Shown: one piece after another, positions 1-7,396 of the stretch
Numbering within the stretch: position 1 is the first letter of the stretch
Layout of the letters: every line of letters begins with the position of its first letter
Assembly (NCBI GenBank): GCA_001564065.1
Contig: LKNA01000034.1
Coordinates: 1 to 33,861, forward strand
Direction of reading: 5' to 3'
Source of the DNA: Chitinophagaceae bacterium T5-Br10_B2g13
GTDB lineage: Bacteria > Bacteroidota > Rhodothermia > Balneolales > Balneolaceae
DNA: 33,861 bases
Notes under the pieces: generated by a model
What the model was told of the DNA's origin: nothing
Seen by the model: only the letters and a program-made list of their open reading frames with translations
The model's database searches: none
Program-made: the position numbers and the translations under genes

Positions 1-10
1 ATCCGTAAAT

Positions 11-27
11 AGGGGGCTGTCCCAGTT
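11..27. repeat. Possible insertion-sequence terminus (remnant)
   Basis: The stretch begins with a run of G followed by GGCTGTCCCAGTTTTG. This resembles the terminal inverted repeats of some transposase families (G-run, CTGTCCCA, then A/T-rich). Neither a matching inverted copy nor a transposase is visible, so if real it is an IS end whose body lies left of the window, or a solo remnant. It fits the accessory character of the neighbouring toxin-antitoxin pair. The assignment is by motif memory only. Confidence 0.25.
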
Positions 28-112
28 TTGCTGAAATGCGTTAGAATACATTTGATCTAACCGGTTCCGGTAAGCTGATTTTTTCATTGATGAACGATAC
101 GTTTAAGAGTTG

Positions 113-136
113 ACAGTTCTTATTTTCAAGAACTGT
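113..136. repeat. 9-bp perfect inverted repeat (hairpin)
   Basis: ACAGTTCTT and AAGAACTGT face each other across a 6-base spacer ATTTTC. A T-rich stretch follows on the plus strand, so it could be a weak terminator of something to the left or an IS-associated hairpin. The gene-free stretch 1-446 holds this, a second hairpin at 343-362, the IS-like end and the inverted repeat before vapB. I see no convincing coding region in it. Confidence 0.5.
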
Positions 137-342
137 TCTTCTAATTTTAAAGTACTGCTCAAAGATTGAATTGCCAACCATCAGGAAATGGAAGAACAGA
201 TTTAAATGCTGCGAGGAAGTGTGTAGTATGGATAGTTAAACTGATGTGATACTTAACGGTTTGGCAAGTTACAGGTGTACGAATGAATTGTGAATTAGCA
301 ACTCAAGAGTTATAAAATCAAGACCAGCACAGTACTGGCAAG

Positions 343-362
343 GCGCTTTCGCAATAAAGCGC
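343..362. repeat. 7-bp perfect inverted repeat (hairpin)
   Basis: GCGCTTT and AAAGCGC are separated by CGCAAT. A weaker CCAG/CTGG pair lies just upstream at about 328-339. No T-tract follows, so a terminator is unlikely. A structured leader RNA of the toxin-antitoxin transcript, or a mobile-element remnant, is possible. Function unknown. Confidence 0.4.
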
Positions 363-397
363 AGGTAAGTGTACAATAAAGCTAGGAACTTTGAAGC

Positions 398-428
398 TAT
401 GTGTATAGATTAATAAATAATACACATA
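398..428. promoter_or_regulatory. Candidate vapBC operator (9-bp inverted repeat)
   Basis: TATGTGTAT and ATACACATA form a perfect inverted repeat with a 13-base spacer, ending 18 bases before the vapB start codon. VapB-type antitoxins are known to bind such palindromes over their own promoter, with the toxin as co-repressor. Sequence and position are observed; the operator role is inferred. Confidence 0.55.
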
Positions 429-446
429 AACTAAATCAATACAGTT

Positions 447-644
447 ATGCGAACAAATATAGTGATCGATGACGACTTGATGGATGAAGCCTTGAAGGTG
501 AGTCGGTTAAAAACGAAAAAAGATGCAGTTGAAGAGGGTTTGAAATTATTAGTCCAGCGCAAAAAGCAAGAAAGTATCAAAAATTTGCGCGGAAAATTAC
601 ACTGGAAAGGTGACTTAGAGGATATGAGGACTAAGGAGAAGTGA
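447..644 (+). CDS. vapB: VapB-type antitoxin
   Basis: This is a 65-residue antitoxin of a type II toxin-antitoxin pair, expected to bind DNA and neutralise the VapC RNase. The N-terminal part, MRTNIVIDDDLMDEALKVS, is the short beta strand plus helix typical of VapB proteins of the DUF2191/ribbon-helix-helix kind. The C-terminal half is basic and ends in a tail (around KGDLEDMR) that would wrap the toxin. The gene overlaps vapC by four bases, so the two are translationally coupled. A perfect inverted repeat lies 18 bases upstream, consistent with autorepression. The family call rests on the N-terminal motif and on the partner gene; confidence in the pair is high. Confidence 0.9.
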   Translation: MRTNIVIDDDLMDEALKVSRLKTKKDAVEEGLKLLVQRKKQESIKNLRGKLHWKGDLEDMRTKEK

Positions 645-1036
645 TTTTAGTGGATACCAGCGTATGGATTGATTTTTTCAACGGCTTAGAAAATAAACAA
701 ACCGAAAACCTTGATCGGATCCTTTCTGAAAAGACGGTCCTTGTAGGAGATATCATTCTTGCCGAAATTCTACAAGGTTTCGATAGTGATAAAGATTTTA
801 GATTAGCCAAACAAGCTCTCGAGCCGCTAGATTGTGTTCATCTTGGAGGAAAATCACTGGCAATAAAAGCGGCATCCAATTTTCGTTCTCTTCGAGCAAA
901 AGGTGTAACTATTCGAAAAACTGTAGAAATGCTCATCGGAAGTTGGTGTATTGAACATGAAGTGGAACTGCTACACAATGATAAATATTTCAACCAGATA
1001 GTAACTCATCTACCATTACAGATTTATAGTGATTGA
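641..1036 (+). CDS. vapC: VapC-type PIN-domain ribonuclease toxin
   Basis: A 131-residue PIN-domain endoribonuclease, the toxin of the vapBC pair; VapC proteins usually cleave tRNA or rRNA. The protein opens with MILVDTSVWIDFF, where D5 is the first metal ligand. E42 in the LAEILQG motif is the second, and D114 in LLHNDKYF near the C-terminus is another. The position usually held by Asp in the RKTVD motif is Glu here (E95), a conservative change. Translation starts at a GTG inside the vapB stop (GTGA overlap), preceded by AAGGAGAA, an unusually good ribosome binding site for this window. Length is normal for the family. Nothing suggests that it is inactive. Confidence 0.93.
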   Translation: MILVDTSVWIDFFNGLENKQTENLDRILSEKTVLVGDIILAEILQGFDSDKDFRLAKQALEPLDCVHLGGKSLAIKAASNFRSLRAKGVTIRKTVEMLIGSWCIEHEVELLHNDKYFNQIVTHLPLQIYSD

Positions 1037-1261
1037 TTTTGCACACCTTTGCCTATTAGCTGGCACTAAAACTGATTATAACAGATAAATACCCAAGTAC
1101 AATTCTATAATAGTTGGATAAATCCACCGAATAATTTTTTAACCGGACATTTCTCCATCACACTCACAAACCGCTCACCCAACAATCTTTCTGCCATCCC
1201 TAGTGAAATTTCGCTATTTTTAGACGAAGAAATTTCTTAACCAAAAATCAGTTTTAACAGT

Positions 1262-1678
1262 ATGAAAATTACGATTCAGCGCCTGAATGATGACGTTCAC
1301 ATGGAAGCCACTAACGAAGATGGAGTCTCTATCCGTATGGATGGCTCGGATGACATTGGTGGCATTAACGGTGGCTTCAGGCCGATGCAGATGCTTTTAG
1401 CGGCTGCAGGCGGGTGTTCTGCCATCGACATCATCGGTATCCTGATAAAGAAGCGTCAGAACCCGGACGACGTACAGATCGAGGTAACCGGCGAGCGCAT
1501 CAAAAAAGGAACTTACACCGAATTTTCAGAAATCCACCTGCACTACACCTTCAAAGGCGGGCTCGACCCAAAACAGGTGGAGAAAGCCGTGGATCTCTCA
1601 CTCGGCAAATACTGCTCCGTTACAAAAACCCTGGAAAAGACAGCGAAAGTAACCAGCAGTTTTGAAATAGTGGAATAG
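1262..1678 (+). CDS. OsmC-family peroxiredoxin-like protein
   Basis: This 138-residue protein belongs to the OsmC/Ohr superfamily, whose members reduce organic hydroperoxides with a pair of cysteines. Both are present: C52 in AAAGGCSAIDII and C118 in LGKYCSVTK, at the spacing usual for the family. Within the superfamily it looks more like the YhfA type than the classical Ohr, because of its length and the GGINGGFRPMQMLL segment. Substrate is unknown. It is followed at 75 bases by metZ on the same strand. Co-transcription is possible, and a thiol-peroxidase next to a sulfur-assimilation enzyme would be sensible, but the heptamer-repeat spacer leaves this open. Confidence 0.9.
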   Translation: MKITIQRLNDDVHMEATNEDGVSIRMDGSDDIGGINGGFRPMQMLLAAAGGCSAIDIIGILIKKRQNPDDVQIEVTGERIKKGTYTEFSEIHLHYTFKGGLDPKQVEKAVDLSLGKYCSVTKTLEKTAKVTSSFEIVE

Positions 1679-1679
1679 C

Positions 1680-1749
1680 CTTGAGTCCTGAGGCTTGAAG
1701 CCTGCTTTCCAATACTTTACTACTTAATACCTGATACCCAATACCTAAA
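1680..1749 (+). repeat. Degenerate heptamer tandem repeat
   Basis: The spacer between the OsmC gene and metZ can be read almost entirely as 7-base units: CTTGAGT, CCTGAGG, CTTGAAG, CCTGCTT, then AATACTT, TACTACT, TAATACC, TGATACC, CAATACC. The first half also contains the near-palindrome AGGCTTGAAGCCT at 1691-1703. This resembles the short tandem heptamer repeats scattered between genes in some Bacteroidota-like and cyanobacterial genomes. The repeat ends at the metZ start. Confidence 0.5.
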
Positions 1750-1753
1750 TGTG

Positions 1754-2923
1754 ATGTGCAAAAATAAACATTTCGAAACGGATGCCATCCGAACTCAAAC
1801 GCCGTCCTCAGATCAGCGCGAGCACTCCACTCCCCTGTATATGACATCAAGCTTTACGTTTGAATCGGCCGAGCACGCCCGCGCCATGTTTGCCAGTGAA
1901 ATGGAGGGAAATATCTACAGCCGGTACTCCAACCCAAATACGGACGAGTTCATCACCAAGATGTGCCGCCTTGAAGGAGCGAAGGCCGGTGTGGCTACGG
2001 CATCCGGGATGGCAGGCATTTTTTCAACCCTGGCGGGCCTGCTCAGTCAGGGCGATCACATTCTGGCCTCACGTTCTCTGTTCGGCTCATCGCACCAGAT
2101 ACTCAGTCAAATTTTGCCGCGCTGGGGAATCAGTTTTACCTACGCTGATACGGACAAGCCGAAAAGCTGGGAGTCTTTGATCCGTTCCAATACCAAAATC
2201 CTATTTCTTGAAACTCCTTCCAATCCGGGCCTCGACCTGATCGACCTGGAGTGGGCGGGAATGTTCGCCAAATCGCACAACCTGATCTACGTGGTTGATA
2301 ACTGCTTTGCCACACCCTATCTGCAGCGGCCGATAGAGTATGGCGCCGATATCGTCACGCACTCCGCCACAAAGTTCATTGACGGACAGGGACGTGCCAT
2401 CGGCGGTGTGATTGTCGGCTCTGAAAAGACCATGGAGCAGATTCAGTTTTTTGCACGACATACCGGTCCTTCAATGTCACCGTTTAACGCGTGGCTGTTC
2501 AGTAAAAGTCTGGAAACACTGCCCGTTCGCATGGATCGACATTGCGATAATGCCGGGAGACTGGCTGAATTTTTGGGTGATCACAGCAACGTGAATTTTG
2601 TGAAGTATCCGCACCACAAAGATCATCCTCAATACGAGCTTGCAAAAAAGCAGATGAAGCGTGGCGGCGGAGTGGTATGTTTTGAAATTGCCGGGGGATT
2701 TGAGAAAGCGAAGTCATTCATCGACCGGATTGAGCTTCTCTCCCGTTCAGCCAACCTGGGTGATACGCGGACCATTGTCACTCATCCCGCATCCACCACG
2801 CACTCTAAACTAACCGGAGAGGAACGAAAGGCTGTTGGTATTACTCCGGGCCTCATCCGTATTGCCGTTGGCCTTGAACACGCGGACGATATTGTTAAAG
2901 ATGTGGAACAGGCTTTAAGATAG
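1754..2923 (+). CDS. metZ: O-succinylhomoserine sulfhydrylase (MetZ-like)
   Basis: A PLP-dependent enzyme of the Cys/Met metabolism family, about 389 residues, which most likely makes homocysteine directly from an acylhomoserine and sulfide. The PLP lysine lies in HSATKFIDGQGRAIGG (about residue 207). The DGQGR sequence after it is characteristic of MetZ rather than of cystathionine gamma-synthase or gamma-lyase, which usually have a GH-type sequence there. The cofactor Asp is in VVDNCFATP, and SRYSNPN near residue 60 is the expected phosphate/PLP loop. The ATG at 1754 is preferred over the GTG immediately before it at 1751. O-acetylhomoserine cannot be excluded as the acyl donor. Downstream is a convergent junction rich in palindromes that may terminate transcription. 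Confidence 0.9.
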   Translation: MCKNKHFETDAIRTQTPSSDQREHSTPLYMTSSFTFESAEHARAMFASEMEGNIYSRYSNPNTDEFITKMCRLEGAKAGVATASGMAGIFSTLAGLLSQGDHILASRSLFGSSHQILSQILPRWGISFTYADTDKPKSWESLIRSNTKILFLETPSNPGLDLIDLEWAGMFAKSHNLIYVVDNCFATPYLQRPIEYGADIVTHSATKFIDGQGRAIGGVIVGSEKTMEQIQFFARHTGPSMSPFNAWLFSKSLETLPVRMDRHCDNAGRLAEFLGDHSNVNFVKYPHHKDHPQYELAKKQMKRGGGVVCFEIAGGFEKAKSFIDRIELLSRSANLGDTRTIVTHPASTTHSKLTGEERKAVGITPGLIRIAVGLEHADDIVKDVEQALR

Positions 2924-2936
2924 TAGTTCAAAATAA

Positions 2937-3200
2937 AAATTCCCCTCCTTTTTAAGGAGAGGATTAAGGGGAGGTTAAAAAGTTGCCAAACGTTTACATT
3001 CTATGAACTCCTGGTAAATAGCAATCTCTACAGAGGCATGGTAAGTTAAAAAAAGGACAGTGACCTGATACGGCAAATTGAAATCCATTTATAAATTCAC
3101 AACCACCCCCGGCCCCTCCTAGCGAAGGAGGGGAAAGTCTTCTTTCAACCAAAACTCAGAGAGTCATCCCCCTAAATCCCCCCTTCGAAGGGGGACTTTC
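2937..3200. repeat. Cluster of C/G-rich palindromic intergenic repeats
   Basis: Three elements lie in the 303-base convergent gap between metZ and the amylase gene. The first, at 2942-2975, has CTCCTT/AAGGAG arms. The second, at 3113-3133, pairs CCCCTCCT with AGGAGGGG across AGCGA. The third, at 3179-3194, is the perfect palindrome CCCCCTTCGAAGGGGG. The second and third also carry facing GAAAGTC (3133-3139) and GACTTTC (3194-3200), so they are inverted copies of one repeat type. Such elements are typical dispersed intergenic repeats in this group of bacteria and probably act as bidirectional terminators here. The rest of the gap shows nothing else. Confidence 0.7.
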
Positions 3201-3226
3201 TGAAGGTTTACTTTTGTTAGCTCATT

Positions 3227-5101
3227 TTACTCAAGCTCAAGAATCATTGCATCCAGCCCGGCTACTTCCAGTACTTCGCCGAACTGAACGGTTTGATCGC
3301 TCACAACATCATAGCCGGATGAATGGCCGTAGAGCAGCTCTGAAAAACGGCTCATATCCAGTTCCTGAGCCTCCTCATTGGCATTCAGTACAACCATCAC
3401 CTTTTCATCATGATTATGGCGGAAATAGACGTACACGTTGTTTTCCGGGATAAAATGAGTCAGGTTACCGTTGTGGATTACATCTTTATCCTGGCGCCAA
3501 GTTGCCACGCGTGTTAAGAAGTCGTGAGCTTCCACAACCGGGAATCCTGTCTCATCGGCCAGCTCTTTCCGACCTTCTGGAGTAAATGCATCGATTGGAT
3601 CCTCTTCCCATCCGCCGGGAAAATCTTTTCGCTTCAGCCCGTCAGGCCCGCCACCGGTCATCAGAATTTCGTCACCATAGTAGAGCTGCGGGATTCCGCG
3701 GGTGGTTAGCACAAAGCTGAGCGCAATTTTGAACTTACCGTAATCTTCACCCACCACCGTGAAAATACGGTCCAGGTCGTGATTGCCGGGAAAAATTACA
3801 TTCAAATTTGCATCGGGAAAGAGAAAGTCCTGGCTCAGAATATCATAAAATCTGTAAATGCCTCGATCCCAGGAAATCTCTTCATTCAATCCGGCTGCAA
3901 TCGCATCATAGAGTGGGAAATCGGTTACGCTTGGCAGGTAGCTCTCATAACCGTCTGAGCTTGGGAAACCTGTCTGCCAGTAGGCAGTTGATGGGGAGTT
4001 GGACATCCACGCTTCTCCCACCATGTTAAAATCGGGAAACTCCTCAAGCACGCGCCGGCTCCACTCAGCCATATACTCTTTATACGGGTAAGGATGCGTA
4101 TCCATTCGAATTCCGTCAATTCCGGAGTACTCTATCCACCAAAGTGTATTTTGGATCAGGTAGTTCGCCACCAGTTCATTTCGCTGATCCAGGTCGGGCA
4201 TATCCACCACAAACCAACCCTGAACCATTGCGCTGAAATCATAATCTGACGCATACGGATCCATTACGGTTGAGGCCCTATAGTTGGTTGTTCCCACCTC
4301 TTCCAGATCGTGTACCCAGTCAGACGTCGGCTGATCTTTGATAAACCAGTGCTCCGTTCCAACGTGGTTGTGAATCATATCCATGATCACTTTCAATCCC
4401 ATGTCGTGGGCCTTATCGATCAGTTCCAGGTACTTCTCATTGGTGCCGAACCGGCGATCGACGCGATACATATCAGTTGCCGCATATCCGTGATACGCAC
4501 CGTACTCCGGCGGCATATCGTTTTCCAGGATCGGTGTGAACCAAACAGCGGTCATTCCCAGTTCTTTGATGTAGTTCAGGTTATCTATTATTCCCTGAAT
4601 ATCTCCGCCATGACGTGCATTCGGATTATCGCGATTCACACCTTCGAGCATTCCCGGAATGTTGTCATTTTCCGGGTCACCGTTGGCAAACCGGTCGGGC
4701 ATCAACAGATAGATTAGGTCGGTTGAGTTAAATCCCTGATTTCGGTTGCTGTCCGTACTGCGCTCTCTCAACTCATACGGAATGGCAGTCGAATATTCAC
4801 CCCGTTGAAAATTAAGCTCAAGCGTTCCCGGTTCGGCCTCCTCATGGATTCGAAGTGTTACAAATTGGTAGTTTGAATTTTCAACAAGTGTCACGCGCTC
4901 AATTGTTACACCCGGATAATCTACGGACGGCATTGCTGATTGAATATCGTCACCATATACCAAAAGCTGAACATCGGGCTCCTCAAACCCAATCCACCAG
5001 TTTTCAGGTTCAACTTTGTCAATCTGAACCGGCTGAGCAACAAGTGCAGCGCAGGTAAAAAGAAAAAAAAGAATGGATGAAATAATCTTCGTGATTTTCA
5101 T
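3227..5101 (-). CDS. Secreted GH13 alpha-amylase family enzyme (neopullulanase/cyclomaltodextrinase-like)
   Basis: A glycoside hydrolase of about 624 residues acting on alpha-glucans or maltodextrins. It has an N-terminal signal peptide (hydrophobic stretch about residues 6-22, cleavage likely near ALVAQ), so it is exported. Residues of about 25-115 form a beta-rich domain of the cyclomaltodextrinase N-terminal kind, followed by the (beta/alpha)8 barrel with all three catalytic acids: Asp in GIRMDTHPY (about 334), Glu in MVGEAWMS (about 363) and Asp in FPGNHDLDR (about 442). A small C-terminal beta domain closes the protein. The ATG at 5101 is a better start than the in-frame TTG at 5107. There is no neighbouring SusC/SusD pair or maltose transporter, so the gene stands alone. 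Exact specificity cannot be read from sequence. Confidence 0.92.
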   Translation of the reverse strand: MKITKIISSILFFLFTCAALVAQPVQIDKVEPENWWIGFEEPDVQLLVYGDDIQSAMPSVDYPGVTIERVTLVENSNYQFVTLRIHEEAEPGTLELNFQRGEYSTAIPYELRERSTDSNRNQGFNSTDLIYLLMPDRFANGDPENDNIPGMLEGVNRDNPNARHGGDIQGIIDNLNYIKELGMTAVWFTPILENDMPPEYGAYHGYAATDMYRVDRRFGTNEKYLELIDKAHDMGLKVIMDMIHNHVGTEHWFIKDQPTSDWVHDLEEVGTTNYRASTVMDPYASDYDFSAMVQGWFVVDMPDLDQRNELVANYLIQNTLWWIEYSGIDGIRMDTHPYPYKEYMAEWSRRVLEEFPDFNMVGEAWMSNSPSTAYWQTGFPSSDGYESYLPSVTDFPLYDAIAAGLNEEISWDRGIYRFYDILSQDFLFPDANLNVIFPGNHDLDRIFTVVGEDYGKFKIALSFVLTTRGIPQLYYGDEILMTGGGPDGLKRKDFPGGWEEDPIDAFTPEGRKELADETGFPVVEAHDFLTRVATWRQDKDVIHNGNLTHFIPENNVYVYFRHNHDEKVMVVLNANEEAQELDMSRFSELLYGHSSGYDVVSDQTVQFGEVLEVAGLDAMILELE

Positions 5102-5185
5102 GGTCAAATAAATTAGTCGTCATAAATTTACGCAGCTGAACAGGTCAGCAGCATACACAAAATAGGAAAAGGATGGCTTTTGTAT

Positions 5186-5215
5186 AAAAAAGCCCGCACG
5201 AGTTTCCATGCGGGC
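5186..5215 (-). terminator. Rho-independent terminator of gap
   Basis: Read on the minus strand, GCCCGCA pairs with TGCGGGC across a 10-base loop and is followed directly by a run of T (plus-strand A-tract at 5186-5191). It starts about 40 bases after the gap stop codon. This is the clearest terminator in the window. Confidence 0.9.
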
Positions 5216-5257
5216 ATTTCTATTACGTGTAAACGTATTATCTAAAATTGATTACGC

Positions 5258-6256
5258 TTATACAATCTTTGTAATCAGTTCAGCAGTTCTAGCTGAGTAT
5301 CCGGCTTCATTGTCGTACCATCCGACAACTTTCACCATTCGGCCATCCACTTTTGTTGACGTACTGTCAAAAATACAAGAGTGTGGATTCCCGATAATAT
5401 CAGAAGAAACCAAAGGTTCATCACTGAATTCAAGTACTCCTTTCATTTCACCGCCGGCTGCTTTTTTGAATGCATCAAGAACTTGTTCTTCTGTAACATC
5501 TTTACTCACCCAAGCGGTAAAGTCTGTCAGTGAACCGTCCGGTACGGGTACACGAACCGCCATACCGTCCAGTTTTCCATCCAGATGCGGCAGTACCAAT
5601 CCTACGGCTGCGGCTGCTCCGGTGGTTGTAGGGACGATGTTGGCTGCAGCGGCACGAGCTCTACGAAGATCTTTGTGCGGGCCGTCAACAATCTGCTGGT
5701 CGCCGGTATAGGCGTGAACGGTTGTCATAAATCCTTGTTCAATTCCAAACGCATCGTCCAAAACCTTCACCATCGGTGCTAGGCAGTTTGTAGTACAACT
5801 GGCATTTGAGTAAACTGTTCGGCTTTTGTCAAGCTCGCCGTCATTAACACCAATCACAATTGTCTGGAGGTCGCCTTTACCTGGTGCAGAAATAATCACT
5901 TTTTTTGCACCTGCTTCAAGGTGTTTTGATGCGCCTTTATCGTCGCGGAAAATACCTGTTGACTCCACGATAACTTCAGCTCCTCTCTCGCCCCATTTCA
6001 GGTTGGCAGGATCACGCTCGGCCGTTACACCAATTTTACTACCATTTATAACAAGATTGTCCCCTTCAGCTTTTACTTCTCCGTCAAATTTCCCGTGAAC
6101 GGAATCATACTTAAAAAGGTGTGCGAGTGTTTTGGTATCTGTTAAGTCGTTAATTCCAACAACCTCAATTTCATCACTCTGATATTTCAGGATAGATCGC
6201 ATTACAAGCCGGCCTATGCGTCCAAATCCATTGATTCCAACTTTTACTTTAGCCAT
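5258..6256 (-). CDS. gap: Glyceraldehyde-3-phosphate dehydrogenase, type I
   Basis: A 332-residue cytosolic glycolytic enzyme converting glyceraldehyde-3-phosphate, NAD+ and phosphate to 1,3-bisphosphoglycerate. The Rossmann motif NGFGRIGR is at 10-16, the catalytic cysteine C154 lies in SNASCTTNCLAP, and H181 in TTVHAYTGDQ is the base. Asp at position 37-40 of the NAD fold (GINDLTD) fits NAD+ rather than NADP+ preference, though this is a weak criterion. A strong ribosome binding site, AAAGGAG, precedes the ATG, unusual in this window and consistent with high expression. The gene is monocistronic: a terminator lies just after it and another upstream, beyond a promoter region of about 200 bases. 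Confidence 0.98.
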   Translation of the reverse strand: MAKVKVGINGFGRIGRLVMRSILKYQSDEIEVVGINDLTDTKTLAHLFKYDSVHGKFDGEVKAEGDNLVINGSKIGVTAERDPANLKWGERGAEVIVESTGIFRDDKGASKHLEAGAKKVIISAPGKGDLQTIVIGVNDGELDKSRTVYSNASCTTNCLAPMVKVLDDAFGIEQGFMTTVHAYTGDQQIVDGPHKDLRRARAAAANIVPTTTGAAAAVGLVLPHLDGKLDGMAVRVPVPDGSLTDFTAWVSKDVTEEQVLDAFKKAAGGEMKGVLEFSDEPLVSSDIIGNPHSCIFDSTSTKVDGRMVKVVGWYDNEAGYSARTAELITKIV

Positions 6257-6456
6257 AAATTTTTACTCCTTTACATTTTAAATTATCTGCTTGTTTGCAG
6301 TATTTATAACATTAAAATAACGGTTTAGATTCACTCAATCCATTATTTCATCAAAGTTACGCTACTCATTTTTATTAATTTACGTTGGTAGCGCTTTTTC
6401 GATTTGCAGATCTCTCAATTTCAATAAACAATTTTGATTTCGAGACCATAACATAC

Positions 6457-6485
6457 AAAAAGAGCCCTTGAACTTCCCCAAAGGC
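6457..6485 (-). terminator. Terminator of the ankyrin gene
   Basis: On the minus strand GCCTTTG pairs with CAAGGGC (7 pairs, one G-U) across an 8-base loop, followed by TCTTTTTG. It lies 30 bases after the ankyrin stop codon and isolates the gap transcription unit. Confidence 0.75.
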
Positions 6486-6515
6486 CCTGTTAAACGTAAA
6501 TAGTTTAAAAACGTT

Positions 6516-7211
6516 TTACGAATCCAGATCTACGTCTTCCGGAATATCTTCATCATCTCCCGAAATCAGGTCGTCAACGCCATCAACGTCTGCGTCAACA
6601 TCGTCATCATCATCCTCTTCAATGACAGGAGTTACAGGCTTTTTAACCTGTGCTTTTGCTCCGGCTCGTTTTAGCTGCATCGCTATATCCGTATTATCAT
6701 TATCGAGGGCAATATTCAGGGCGGTATCCCCATTCTTATCCTTCAGCCGAACATTTGCTCCCTGATCTATCAAATACTTAACTACGTCGGTATGCCCTTC
6801 TCTTGCTGCCAGCATTAAACCGGTTTGACCCCATCGCTGCTGAGCGTTTACATCTGCCCCTGCCTGAACCAACATTTTAACAGCTGCAAGATTCCCTTCA
6901 CGCGCGGCAACTATGAGTGCAAGGCCACCGATGGGCGTACCGTTGGCTAGCAGATATTTCATAATATCTGTGTTTCCATTTTCTGCCGCCCGATTCAAAG
7001 CTGTGCCCCCCATCTTTGTTTGAACAGCCGGGTCAGCTCCCTTTTCAATTAAATATTTTACGATATCAAGATGGCCGTTTTCTGCCGCATAGATCAGTGC
7101 CGTATTACCGTTTTTATGCGTCTCATCAAGATTGGCACCATCTTCGTCGTGTTTCTGAACCTCAGCTAAGTTTCCGTTTCTTGCGGCTTGTAACAGTGGC
7201 GAAAGCTCCAT
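6516..7211 (-). CDS. Ankyrin-repeat protein with acidic C-terminal tail
   Basis: About 231 residues from the preferred ATG at 7211 (MELSPLLQAARNG). An upstream in-frame start at 7289 would add 26 residues that do not look like ankyrin sequence. Six ankyrin repeats follow, recognisable by repeated G-TAL-AA-NG-DIVKYL-GAD patterns, covering about residues 8-190. After a Pro/Val/Lys linker the protein ends in an acidic tail with more than a dozen Asp/Glu (EEDDDDDVDADVD and onwards). Ankyrin repeats bind other proteins; the partner is unknown. I see no signal peptide, so it is probably cytoplasmic. It sits alone between fmt and gap, with its own terminator. Confidence 0.88.
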   Translation of the reverse strand: MELSPLLQAARNGNLAEVQKHDEDGANLDETHKNGNTALIYAAENGHLDIVKYLIEKGADPAVQTKMGGTALNRAAENGNTDIMKYLLANGTPIGGLALIVAAREGNLAAVKMLVQAGADVNAQQRWGQTGLMLAAREGHTDVVKYLIDQGANVRLKDKNGDTALNIALDNDNTDIAMQLKRAGAKAQVKKPVTPVIEEDDDDDVDADVDGVDDLISGDDEDIPEDVDLDS

Positions 7212-7396
7212 AATGATGTACTGATTGATTAAAAAAATGCGTTTTATGAAAAAAATGTGTCCCGGATAATTCTGAACTGTATATCTCAAATTAATCTCAT
7301 TAAAGCAATAGGATTTTCCCTTAAGAGATAATTAAATATAGATTCTATCAGCGTTTATTATTGATAAAAATCTAACATTATCCGCCAAATTAATAA

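Noticed and set aside
224-262. Integron attC-like motifs (GTTAAAC and ACTTAAC) before vapBC
   Set aside because: The two motifs are in the wrong order and spacing for an attC site, no matching site follows vapC, and no integrase is visible.
3227-5101. Starch-utilisation (Sus-like) locus around the amylase
   Set aside because: No SusC/SusD-type gene, transporter or regulator lies nearby; the gene is isolated.
5208-5782. Plus-strand frames inside gap
   Set aside because: They are shadows of the highly conserved gap gene on the other strand, with no domain and no ribosome binding site.
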